A DNA stretch of 9,040 bases from CBDUUP01 sp965370435 (GCA_965370435.1 CBDUUP010000176.1:1-9040), one strand, 5' to 3'. Positions 1 through 6,915 are shown, counted from the stretch's first letter. Notes: generated by a model not told the origin, from the sequence alone. Numbers and translations: made by a program.

Positions 1-19
1 ATTTCCCCTTTTCGCGATA

Positions 20-51
20 GGGGCTGTCCCTTTGACTTTTGGGACAGCCTC
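20..51. repeat. CTGTCCC hairpin downstream of the VTC gene
   Basis: An inverted repeat pairs 20-30 (GGGGCTGTCCC) with 41-51 (GGGACAGCCTC), giving 11 bp with one G-T pair and a 10-nt loop. It lies 17 bp beyond the stop codon of the leftward VTC-domain gene, so it could stop transcription or protect the 3' end of that mRNA. No T-run follows the stem on the minus strand, so a classical intrinsic terminator is not supported. The sequence also resembles ends of some insertion sequences, but no transposase is visible and the window ends here. Confidence 0.6.
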
Positions 52-67
52 TACGAGGGATTGATGG

Positions 68-760
68 TTAGAGGTAGACCCTTTCGATGCCCTGGACGTA
101 TTTGGAGCTTCGGGTGGCGCGGAAGGGGAAGGCGGAGGTGATCCTTTGGGCCTGGGGGTCGTGTTCGGGGAGGTATTTTAGCTCCACTACGATGTTGGCG
201 TAGTCCACCTGACGGTATAGGAATTGGTTGTTCAATTTGTTGACGTGATAAAAAGTCAGGCCGGAGTCTATGGTGACTCTGAATTTGCCGTCGGCGGTGG
301 CGAAGTATTCGCGGTGGTAGCGGTTGAGCAGGGCCACTTCCAGGGTCAAGAGATGGGCGAGCACGTCCGGAGGGAGTTGGGAGGCCCGGATCACGCCTTC
401 GAAATACCAATCGTTGAACCTTTCATCCAGGGTGAAGGGGAAGATGGAATGTTGGACTTTGTAGCCAACCATGCCGCGCTTGACCTTGAGTTCCAGGATA
501 GGGTCGTCCACTTTGCGGAAGAACTGATGATACCAGCGGACTCGGGCCTTCATCCGGTCGGGTGCGCCGCCCACGTTGTCCACGTAGTTATCCATCCAGG
601 GATTATCCAGGTAGATATTGTTCACGAACCGGGGCGGGTAGACCTCGAAGAACATGCCGGGGTGAGTCATGAGGATGGCCCGCACCTGGTGCCGGTCGAG
701 TTGGTCTACGAAGAATTTCCGTTCGTAACGGGCGTTATCGAGGGGAGGGGCGTCGGACAT
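68..760 (-). CDS. VTC-domain protein (polyphosphate polymerase fold)
   Basis: This 230-residue soluble protein matches the VTC domain, the tunnel-shaped fold of the yeast vacuolar transporter chaperone that makes polyphosphate from ATP. The family's charged motifs appear in order: YERK at 12-15; a basic stretch with R69, K71, R73 and R75; ELK at 90-92; K101; R147; R161 in the strand FRVTID; ELKY at 193-196; and SSK at 218-220. These correspond to the tunnel-lining Arg/Lys residues and the metal-binding Glu of the yeast enzyme, so catalysis looks possible. It has no signal peptide or membrane segment, so it should be cytoplasmic, and it is only the catalytic domain with no SPX or membrane part. 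The start is supported by AGGA 7 bp upstream. It is the last gene of the leftward series, 109 bp after the DUF4956 gene, its likely membrane partner. The true product (polyphosphate or another phosphate polymer) is not known. Confidence 0.9.
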   Translation of the reverse strand: MSDAPPLDNARYERKFFVDQLDRHQVRAILMTHPGMFFEVYPPRFVNNIYLDNPWMDNYVDNVGGAPDRMKARVRWYHQFFRKVDDPILELKVKRGMVGYKVQHSIFPFTLDERFNDWYFEGVIRASQLPPDVLAHLLTLEVALLNRYHREYFATADGKFRVTIDSGLTFYHVNKLNNQFLYRQVDYANIVVELKYLPEHDPQAQRITSAFPFRATRSSKYVQGIERVYL

Positions 761-770
761 GGCAGTTTCC

Positions 771-867
771 TGGTTGGGTAGTTGGATAGTTGTTAGTTTT
801 GTAGTTGCCGATTTCCTGGTTACCTTGTTGCCTGGTTGCCTGGTTGCCTAATTACCTAATCACTTAC
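771..867. repeat. Degenerate octamer tandem array between VTC and DUF4956 genes
   Basis: The spacer is almost wholly built of 8-bp units. The cleanest part is 820-859, five units in exact register on the plus strand: TTACCTTG, TTGCCTGG, TTGCCTGG, TTGCCTAA, TTACCTAA. Looser units (TAGTTGGA, TAGTTGTT, AGTTGCCG) continue to 771. Read on the minus strand the array is AACCAGGC-like, and its downstream edge supplies the CCAGGAAA that acts as ribosome binding site for the VTC gene. There is no inverted symmetry, which argues against a terminator. Confidence 0.7.
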
Positions 868-869
868 TT

Positions 870-2264
870 CTACCAAATCCCTTTGTTGTCGAGGAAGGTG
901 ATGCTCAGGGATTCGGAGAGGGCGCGGAGGGCAGATTTGGCGGATTTGAGGGCCTCCATGTTCCTGAATTCGACCAGGAAGGAAGTTTCCAGGGCCATCT
1001 CAGTGTCGTCGAAACGCATGAGCTTGATCTGGGAGCAGTGCGGTTTGAGGGCTGCCATGATCGCATCTAGCTCAACCTTGCCGGGATTTTGGCTGCCGAC
1101 GGTGACGTGTAGGTTGAAGTCCGCCGAACTCTTGCGGAAGAGCCGCATCAACCCGAGCAGGATGATGCCCGCCGCCAGGGCCAGGATGGTGATCAGGCGT
1201 TGGTTGTCCCCCAGGCCGATCCCCAGGCCGATGGCGAAGAAAAGATAGGCCAACTCTTCGGGTTCTTTGACCGCAGTGCGGAAGCGGACGATGGACAGCG
1301 CGCCCACCAAACCCAACGACAGCGCCACCGAAGACCTGACCACCAGGATGATGAAGGTGGTGGTGATCGTTATCAGCATGAAGTTGGCGGCGAAGCGGCG
1401 GCGGTTGCTGAGGGACGAACCCCAGGAAATGTAAACCCGGCTCAGGATGAAGGAAAAGACCGCCGACAGAGTGAGGTTGATGACGAAAGCCTGAAGTTCC
1501 AGGGGGTTGGCCTGGTTGGCGGTGAATTCGGCCAGCAGGCCGCTGAGACCGCCGCCGGTGTCCCCGGAGGAAGTATCTTCAGTTGATGGGGTGCCGCCTA
1601 CTTCGGGGGGGACTTCGCCCCCTTCACCCGGAGGGCCTTCCTCTCCAGGAGGACCAACTTCTCCAGGAGGGCCGCCCTCTCCCGGACCTTCTTCAGCGGT
1701 CAGCGTTACCTCGTCAAATTCAGCGACGAGTCCGCCTTCCACCCATAAGCCGATCCCGCCGGGGGGAAGCGGTTCCGGGTCGGTGGCGGTCAGCACGGAT
1801 TCGCCATCTATCGAAATCTGGTGCTGCCCTTGGGAGGCGGAGATGGTGATCTCAAACTCGCCTTCCGGGAGGCCGGTTTCCAGGGGCATTTCAGCCAGCG
1901 ATTGAGGCTGGTCTTGCTGGATTTTTTCCAGGACGATATTATCTAGAAAGAGGAGCAATGTATAGCGATCGGGGCCGTTGAAATGGTAATGGATGAAGAT
2001 CACACCCTCGCCGGTGGCTTGAACCTTGACCGAAAGGGTGAGGTTGGACCATTGGCCATGCCGGACGGCGAAGCTCCCCTGGCTGAGCCGGAGCTTCCCA
2101 TCCACCACCACGGCATCGGGGGAGAGTTCCCAGCCTTCTGGCGTGGTAGTGTCAAAGGTTTCGGTGAAGCCTCCGCCTTCTTCCTGGGCTAGGGCGGGCG
2201 TGGCGAGCAGGGCGGTCAGCAGGATGATGGTGGATAGGGTTCTGAGAAGGGTGTGCTTGTTCAT
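870..2264 (-). CDS. DUF4956 membrane protein with lectin-like extracellular head
   Basis: This is a 464-residue protein. Residues 1-26 form a signal peptide ending ALA before Gln27. Residues 33-190 are a beta-rich domain of the concanavalin/LamG-like type (ETFDTTTPEGW start, FDEVTL end) that typically binds sugars. Residues 193-218 are a Gly-X-Y collagen-like acidic linker. Hydrophobic segments follow at about 257-275, 291-310, 312-326, 336-353 and 355-375. The stretch SLGLVGALSIVRFRT (316-330) followed by KEPEELAYLF (333-342) is the hallmark of DUF4956. Residues 380-464 form a soluble, probably cytoplasmic tail. GGAGG at 2271-2275, 6 bp before the ATG, fixes the start. DUF4956 has no established biochemical role that I know of. 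Genes of this family often sit beside VTC and CotH genes, as here, so a membrane or translocation role for the module is a reasonable inference. Confidence 0.9.
   Translation of the reverse strand: MNKHTLLRTLSTIILLTALLATPALAQEEGGGFTETFDTTTPEGWELSPDAVVVDGKLRLSQGSFAVRHGQWSNLTLSVKVQATGEGVIFIHYHFNGPDRYTLLLFLDNIVLEKIQQDQPQSLAEMPLETGLPEGEFEITISASQGQHQISIDGESVLTATDPEPLPPGGIGLWVEGGLVAEFDEVTLTAEEGPGEGGPPGEVGPPGEEGPPGEGGEVPPEVGGTPSTEDTSSGDTGGGLSGLLAEFTANQANPLELQAFVINLTLSAVFSFILSRVYISWGSSLSNRRRFAANFMLITITTTFIILVVRSSVALSLGLVGALSIVRFRTAVKEPEELAYLFFAIGLGIGLGDNQRLITILALAAGIILLGLMRLFRKSSADFNLHVTVGSQNPGKVELDAIMAALKPHCSQIKLMRFDDTEMALETSFLVEFRNMEALKSAKSALRALSESLSITFLDNKGIW
1611..1673 (-). repeat. Collagen-like Gly-X-Y coding repeat within the DUF4956 gene
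   Basis: Seven consecutive Gly-X-Y triplets (residues 198-218: GPP, GEV, GPP, GEE, GPP, GEG, GEV) are encoded by a DNA repeat with an 18-bp period (CCAACTTCTCCAGGAGGG-like on the plus strand). It joins the extracellular lectin-like head to the first membrane segment. Seven triplets are few for a stable triple helix, so a flexible acidic spacer is at least as likely. Confidence 0.75.
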
Positions 2265-2308
2265 GGGTTGCCTCCGGGGGTGGGTGATTTCATTTTAGCG
2301 CTGGGCCG

Positions 2309-2406
2309 ACCCTCACCCCGGCGGCTTGGCGGTGAAACTGCCAAGCGCCTGCCCCTCTCCCTGGAAGGGAGAGGGGCGGCCGACCGCAGGTCGGTTAGGT
2401 GAGGGT
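2309..2406. repeat. Nested palindromic intergenic repeat
   Basis: This fills most of the gap between the CotH and DUF4956 genes. The outer arms ACCCTCACC (2309-2317) and GGTGAGGGT (2398-2406) pair perfectly. Inside are three separate hairpins: GCTTGGC/GCCAAGC at 2324-2330 and 2340-2346; a perfect 12-bp stem GCCCCTCTCCCT/AGGGAGAGGGGC at 2351-2362 and 2366-2377 with a 3-nt loop; and CCGACC/GGTCGG at 2380-2385 and 2389-2394. CCCTCACC...GGTGAGGG elements of this sort are frequent between genes in many bacteria. In the transcript it would fold into a multi-branched structure that could slow RNA decay or lower read-through. No U-tract is present, so it is not a standard terminator. Confidence 0.85.
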
Positions 2407-2432
2407 GGAATTGGAAAAATCAGCATCGCGGG

Positions 2433-4073
2433 TTAATTTTCCTGGGTGAGGGCGGTTTGGATGAATTGGCTGCGCTGGCGGGTGAGGTCGGCTATGGGGA
2501 TCCAGCTTGACTCGAAATTCTGGATGGTGAACATGCCGGAGGGGCTGAAGTACATCAGATCGCCGGTTCCTTGCTTGACGTAAGGTTCTATCAGGTTGTA
2601 CCAGGATTGCCCCTGCGCGGCGACATATTCATAATTGAACCGGTAGCGGGTGAACAGGTCGAGGTAGGCGGCGTAGGTTCGGCGGTAACGCTCGACCTGG
2701 AAAACATTTTCGTATAGAGGCGCCGACTCCAGGAGCCTGAAGGAGTCATTGGGCAGTTTGTAAAGAGGGTGTTCGATCATGCCGCCCCAGGTCTGGTCCC
2801 AGGGGAGCCACTCGAACTTACCTGTGCCGGGGTTGTTATACAGATAAAAATTATTGCCGGTGTTGGGGTAGATGTCCCAACTCATCAGGGCGATCTCCAC
2901 GGCCATGTAGCGTAGGAAGCCGTCCACGTTGAAGACCTTCTCCAGCGCCTGGGCGAAATCTTCGGGGGTGTCGTATGCCACGCCGTCGATCACGCGGGTG
3001 AGTTCGACGATGTCGCCGTAGTCGGCTTCTTCTTCGTTGTTCACTTTCCCGTAGATGTAGAGGCCGTTGGGTTTGGGGAAATCTTCAATGTCATCGCCAT
3101 AATAGACCAGGTCGGCTGGGCCTCTCATAAAATGATTGGCTTTGTATAAGTTGCCCCCCTTGTTGTCCTGGCCGAAGCGATTGGCGACGAACTTCATATC
3201 AATGCGCTCGACCAAGGTATACACCCCCAGAAAGGTCGGAGCTTCGTTTTTTCCTAATACGTCAACCCAAATCTCTACGAAGGTGATGTGGCTGGCCGGA
3301 ACTCCGGCGAAAGCCAGAAAGTCGTAGGCGAATTTCTCCAGCATCATGGAAGGGTCGCCCACGTTATTGATGAACAGCAGTTGCTTGAGGTTGTGGAATT
3401 CCTGCCCCTCGATGAAGGCGTCGGTATCAATTTTCCAGGGTTTCTTTATGCCGGAATTCAACAAGGAGAAGTTGCCCCTGAAGCTCAGGCCGATGCGGTC
3501 AATACGCTCGCCGAACACGATGGCGTCGGCTTCTACCTGGATTTTGGCTCCGGGGTCGGCCCACATTCGGTCCCAGTTCTCCTCGCTGACGATGAGGTCC
3601 ACCCGGCGCACCTGGCTGTCATCGAAGAGATTCCAATAATCCACGCTGCTGGCGGCGGGATGGCTTACTGTGACGGTGACACTGGCCGTGGCGATACCTC
3701 CCTGGTCGTCGGTCACTTGCAGGGTGACGGTGTAGTTGCCGGGCTTGGAGTAGACGTAGTCTACATAGCCGTCAGCGCTGGTGGCGTCGGTCTCGAAGGA
3801 GCCGTTGGCGTCCAGGTCCCACTGGTAGCGGACGATGCTGCCGTCGGGGTCATTGCTGCCAAAGGCGCTGAAATAGACTTTCAAGGGCGCCCAACCCCGG
3901 TTGGGCATGGCGTAAGCGAAGGCTTCGATGGCAGCATCGAGAACCGATTGGGAGGAGGAGGGGTCTGCCGCAGCCCCATAGCCAATCACCACCACGGCGA
4001 CGAGGAGGAAGAGGAAGATGCTGGCCGCTTCCAGAACTCTGGAGGTTCCCATTTCTTTCCATTTTTGGATCAT
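2433..4073 (-). CDS. PKD-domain CotH kinase family protein, exported
   Basis: This 546-residue protein begins with a basic stretch and a hydrophobic segment (about 15-35), a signal peptide or membrane anchor. A PKD beta-sandwich occupies about 56-137 (FSAFGSNDPDGSIVRYQWDLD, then YSKPGNYTVTLQVTDDQG). The rest is a CotH domain, an atypical protein-kinase fold first known from Bacillus spore-coat kinase CotH. Supporting motifs are LSFRGNFS (196-203) followed by KKPWKIDTD (210-218); GVYTLVERID (283-292); GNLYKA (307-312); NNFYLYN (407-413); and EWLPWDQTWGG (421-431). In these, the Asn/Asp residues match the predicted metal- and ATP-binding positions. AGGAG 9 bp upstream supports the start. Its exported location and its place ahead of the DUF4956 and VTC genes suggest it acts on surface or secreted partners. 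Whether it phosphorylates protein here, and its substrate, cannot be read from sequence. A structural, non-kinase role is possible. Confidence 0.92.
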   Translation of the reverse strand: MIQKWKEMGTSRVLEAASIFLFLLVAVVVIGYGAAADPSSSQSVLDAAIEAFAYAMPNRGWAPLKVYFSAFGSNDPDGSIVRYQWDLDANGSFETDATSADGYVDYVYSKPGNYTVTLQVTDDQGGIATASVTVTVSHPAASSVDYWNLFDDSQVRRVDLIVSEENWDRMWADPGAKIQVEADAIVFGERIDRIGLSFRGNFSLLNSGIKKPWKIDTDAFIEGQEFHNLKQLLFINNVGDPSMMLEKFAYDFLAFAGVPASHITFVEIWVDVLGKNEAPTFLGVYTLVERIDMKFVANRFGQDNKGGNLYKANHFMRGPADLVYYGDDIEDFPKPNGLYIYGKVNNEEEADYGDIVELTRVIDGVAYDTPEDFAQALEKVFNVDGFLRYMAVEIALMSWDIYPNTGNNFYLYNNPGTGKFEWLPWDQTWGGMIEHPLYKLPNDSFRLLESAPLYENVFQVERYRRTYAAYLDLFTRYRFNYEYVAAQGQSWYNLIEPYVKQGTGDLMYFSPSGMFTIQNFESSWIPIADLTRQRSQFIQTALTQEN

Positions 4074-4121
4074 GAGGAGGGTCTCCTGGGGTGGTGGTGG
4101 TTATTTTTTTTAACACTAAGA

Positions 4122-4173
4122 CACAAAGGCACGAAGGCACAAAGTTTTTATGTTTTTTCTTCGTGTCTTTGTG
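4122..4173. repeat. CACAAAGGCACGAAG palindrome between GH-like and CotH genes
   Basis: Positions 4122-4136 (CACAAAGGCACGAAG) pair with 4159-4173 (CTTCGTGTCTTTGTG) over 15 bp with one G-T pair and a 22-nt AT-rich loop. Flanking sequence is also partly symmetric (TTTAACACTAAGA at the left, TGGTTAAAG at the right), with one arm apparently carrying an extra 8-9 bp unit. Elements of this type are widespread in intergenic DNA of environmental bacteria. For the leftward genes it follows the stop of the GH-like gene, but the run after the stem on that strand is A, not T, so a terminator role is not supported. Confidence 0.8.
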
Positions 4174-4224
4174 GTTAAAGTCTTTATTGCCCTGAAGTAA
4201 CCAATCAGAGGTCTAGCCATCGGT

Positions 4225-6654
4225 TCATTCCTTTGGAGAGTCTTCATCCGGTGACTCAGTTTGCGGTTCGGTCACGCTGCCGTCCACAATGCAGGCCGCG
4301 GGGTCGGTGACGGTGATGGATTGGCCGTCGGGGAAGGTGACGAGGGTCAAGTCTGCCTTCCGCTTGACCATCAACCCTCGGAATTTCAGTGTCACCGGCC
4401 AGGGAAAGGGGTTGGTATTCTTTAAGAACACCCGCCAGGGGGAGAGGATGCGCACACCCAGAACCTCCATGAAGAGGCCCAGAGGCGGCAGCCCGGCGAG
4501 GGCGTTACGCTCTCCCATGCCCTGGGCGGTGTCGGCGTGGTATTGTTTATAGAAAGCGCCGGTGGTCTTGAGCGAATGGACAACGGCGGACATCAGGCGG
4601 GTGACCAGAACAACGGTCTCGTCCAGGTGGCCGTAGTCCAGCAAGCCTAGCCCAATCAATTCGTTCCAGGGCATCCAAACGCCCTGGCTGGCGTTGACGT
4701 CCTTCTTGGAAGGCGGGGAGGGGCAGGCCGGGATTCCGTAGTCGCGTCCATATTGGGTGGGCTTGAGCAGGCTGCGATCCAGTATCTTTTGCACCCGCTC
4801 CGGGGCGGGGATGCCGGCCCAAACCGGCAGCAGCAAGGTGTGGTCTTTTGATTTGAGGTCTACCGTCAGCAGGGTGACGGTGTCGGTGTCCTGAATGCCC
4901 TGGATCTGGACCCTTTCAACGCTCTGGTAGACCTGGTCGGTGGTGCAGCGGGCCAGGTTCCAGAGCCAGTGGAATTTATCCCGGGCCACGCGTTCGACCC
5001 GGCGATGCCCGCTGGGGATGTTCCCGTGGATGAAGGCGTGGGCGTGGCGGGTGGTTTCGGTGGGGGAGTCGATGCGGATGAGCAGGCGCACCGGCGTCTC
5101 GAATTCGCGGTTGACCAGAATGTCGCCCGGTCCCTGGCGCTGGCCGAGAGTCTCGCCCTTGCTGCTGAGGTGGGTTTCGCGGTCCCAGTAGCGATAGGTC
5201 GTGGCGCGGCCATCCCAGGAGGATTCCACCGCGGTGCGCAGGTTGTCGGCAATGGCTTCCAGAGCCGGGACGGGGCCGGGACGTTGGATCAATTTGGCGA
5301 TTTGGATCAGGGTCTGGCATTCCTTGTAGAGCAGGGCGCACAAGGCCGGGCTTTCGACAAAGGCGAGGTCGGCCCCCTGAGTATCCTCCTGCCAGAGGGA
5401 GAATGCAGGGTTCTCGTCGAAGCCGGTCTGCATGGGGTGGCCCCATTCTGGGAGGCCGTCGCCATCCCGGTCGTTCTGGTCGTTGAACCAGGTGTGAAAG
5501 AAATCCAGCAGGGGGGAGAGGGTTTCTTCCAGGAAGGCGCGGTCCTCAGAGAAGGAGTAGATGCGCCAGGCCAGGCTTGCCAGCAGGGGCATCGCCAACA
5601 TACGGCTGCGCTGCCCGGCCAGACCGGGTTTCCAATCAATGAAGCCTTCGTCGGATTGGACCGCCAGGAAGTTTCGCAGCAGTCCCTGGGCCAATTGAGG
5701 AGCGGCGGGTAGAAGCTGACCTGCCAGATACCAGGATTCGAGGGCCGGCTGCCCGTTCCAGAGGTGGGTGTAGTCGCCGCCGTCGCCGCGGGGTGAGAAG
5801 CCCAGGTCGGGTTGGCGGGTGAAGACAAAAGAGGGGTGGGGGAGGTGTTCGCTGGGAGGGTGGAACAAACTATAGGCCACTTTCTGCCCCAGAGCGAAGG
5901 CGGCGTCCCAGTCGGGGTCGCCGGTGTGGACTTCGAGGTTGGAGGCGTTGGTCATGGCGACCCGGGCCAGTTCAGCGTCCCATTTGCGGGTGGCGGTCTG
6001 GCGGGCCAGGAGGAAAGACTCGCGAGGGTCCTCCAGCCCAGCGTGGACCCAGGTCAAACGGCGGGATTGGCCGGGGAGCAGTTCCAGTTCCAGGATCAGG
6101 GAGGGGTAAGGGCTGCTGACCCCATGAGGGCCGCCGGTCATGAATACCACCGGGTAGAGTCCGTCAGTTTTGCCTTGCAGCACGGTGACGGCTTCCATCT
6201 TGACCGGGGCCATCAGTTGGCCTTCCTCGCCGGGGGTGAGGGCGGCTACCCATTCCAGGCGGATCTGGCGGGATTTGGTTCCGCTGTTCAACATCTGCAA
6301 ACGGCCTGCAATCAGGTCGGATTGGGGAACCCAATACTCGGCGGCAACGTCTATACCTGGAAAAGGCGAATAGGTCGCCAGAATGTAGCTGGGATGAAAA
6401 TCCTTCACCGCCGGAGGGATGTGGAAATTCCCCGGGTTACTGAGCAGCGTGTCGCCTTCCCCAAAGCGAGGGAAGATGCGCATGTTGCGGGCGCGCAGGC
6501 CGTAGGTGGTCTGGAGCGCCATTGCCGGGGGGTCGCCGCCGCTGAGGGACAACTCCCAGATCTGGTCGTTGACGTAATCCGGGCGGCTGAGGCGGGCGTC
6601 AGCGGATAGTGTCAGAGAGAGTGGATCTCCCTGTTTGAGGTTCCATTCGCGCAT
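4225..6654 (-). CDS. (alpha/alpha)6-barrel glycoside-hydrolase-like protein
   Basis: This is a 809-residue protein from the chosen start (MREWNLKQ). It lacks a signal peptide, so it is probably cytoplasmic. The first 240 residues are a beta-sandwich typical of barrel glycosidases (TTYGLRARNMRIFPRF). The rest, from DPDWDAAFALG, is helical and resembles the GH63/MGH1/amylo-alpha-1,6-glucosidase group: RGDGGDYTHLWNGQPALESW, then NDRDGDGLPEWGH, GFDENPAF and SQGVWMPWNELIGLGLLDYG. The Asp of GFDENP fits the usual acid catalyst. About 100 residues of beta-rich sequence (FETPVRLLIRIDSP to DTVTLLTVDLKSKDHTL) appear inserted in the barrel. Near the end, where relatives read roughly F-x-E-x-Y with a catalytic Glu, this protein has AFYKQYHADT, so the base may be lost or displaced. 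An open frame continues upstream to 6780, but those 42 codons look non-coding and overlap a promoter. An alpha-glucosidase or debranching-type role is likely; the substrate is unknown. Confidence 0.8.
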   Translation of the reverse strand: MREWNLKQGDPLSLTLSADARLSRPDYVNDQIWELSLSGGDPPAMALQTTYGLRARNMRIFPRFGEGDTLLSNPGNFHIPPAVKDFHPSYILATYSPFPGIDVAAEYWVPQSDLIAGRLQMLNSGTKSRQIRLEWVAALTPGEEGQLMAPVKMEAVTVLQGKTDGLYPVVFMTGGPHGVSSPYPSLILELELLPGQSRRLTWVHAGLEDPRESFLLARQTATRKWDAELARVAMTNASNLEVHTGDPDWDAAFALGQKVAYSLFHPPSEHLPHPSFVFTRQPDLGFSPRGDGGDYTHLWNGQPALESWYLAGQLLPAAPQLAQGLLRNFLAVQSDEGFIDWKPGLAGQRSRMLAMPLLASLAWRIYSFSEDRAFLEETLSPLLDFFHTWFNDQNDRDGDGLPEWGHPMQTGFDENPAFSLWQEDTQGADLAFVESPALCALLYKECQTLIQIAKLIQRPGPVPALEAIADNLRTAVESSWDGRATTYRYWDRETHLSSKGETLGQRQGPGDILVNREFETPVRLLIRIDSPTETTRHAHAFIHGNIPSGHRRVERVARDKFHWLWNLARCTTDQVYQSVERVQIQGIQDTDTVTLLTVDLKSKDHTLLLPVWAGIPAPERVQKILDRSLLKPTQYGRDYGIPACPSPPSKKDVNASQGVWMPWNELIGLGLLDYGHLDETVVLVTRLMSAVVHSLKTTGAFYKQYHADTAQGMGERNALAGLPPLGLFMEVLGVRILSPWRVFLKNTNPFPWPVTLKFRGLMVKRKADLTLVTFPDGQSITVTDPAACIVDGSVTEPQTESPDEDSPKE

Positions 6655-6660
6655 GGATGA

Positions 6661-6689
6661 ATTGTAGGTGTTTTTTGCCGAGAGGTCAA
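6661..6689 (-). promoter_or_regulatory. Sigma-70-type promoter giving a leaderless transcript
   Basis: On the minus strand TTGACC (6689-6684) and TACAAT (6666-6661) are exactly 17 bp apart. Six bases separate the -10 box from the ATG at 6654-6652, so the usual start point, 7 bp beyond the -10 box, is the A of the start codon. No Shine-Dalgarno sequence precedes that ATG, as expected for a leaderless mRNA. The promoter would serve the GH-like gene and perhaps the genes after it. Confidence 0.6.
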
Positions 6690-6796
6690 AGGTTTCGGAG
6701 AGAGAAAAATGAAACAGTGAATAGTGATTAGCGCCATGAGAATTAGCCGCCGGACAGTTTTCAATGGAGATTTTCAACATGAATGTTTATTTCAAA

Positions 6797-6915
6797 CTTT
6801 TACCGCAGAGACGTTGAGTTCGTCGCTTCGCCTAGAGAGAAACCGCAGAGAAAAGCAAAAAATATATCAAAAAAACTCAGCGAAACTCAGCGTACTCTGC
6901 GTCTCTGCGGTGAAA
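6797..6915. repeat. ACCGCAGAGACG palindromic element in the divergent gap
   Basis: Perfect 12-bp inverted arms lie at 6802-6813 (ACCGCAGAGACG) and 6900-6911 (CGTCTCTGCGGT), with flanking TTTT/AAAA-like pairing. Between them the arm motif ACCGCAGAGA recurs at 6842-6851, and a 10-bp direct repeat AAACTCAGCG stands twice in tandem at 6873-6892. It occupies half of the gap between the two divergently read gene groups. Similar 'CGCAGAGACGCAGAG' elements are common in intergenic DNA of many unrelated bacteria. No coding capacity is seen in it. Confidence 0.85.

Noticed and set aside
771..867. Octamer array considered as a CRISPR array
   Set aside because: Units are 8 bp and contiguous, with no unique spacers between longer repeats and no cas genes.
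3288..4178. Long plus-strand open frame (296 codons) opposite the CotH gene
   Set aside because: It is antisense to a gene with clear PKD and CotH motifs, its protein has no recognisable domain, and it runs into the intergenic palindrome. Long antisense frames are expected in GC-rich coding DNA.
4108..4180. Palindrome considered as an intrinsic terminator of the glycosidase-like gene
   Set aside because: On the transcribed strand the stem is followed by A residues, not a U-tract, and the stem is AT-rich with a large loop.
5812..6609. Plus-strand open frame of 265 codons opposite the glycosidase-like gene
   Set aside because: It is antisense to a conserved protein, with low-complexity Gly/Val-rich translation and no ribosome binding site or family resemblance.
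6655..6780. 42-codon N-terminal extension of the glycosidase-like gene
   Set aside because: It has no ribosome binding site, reads like intergenic sequence (HYSLFHFSLS from a TTCACTATTCACT-like run), and covers a well-formed promoter whose start point is the internal ATG.
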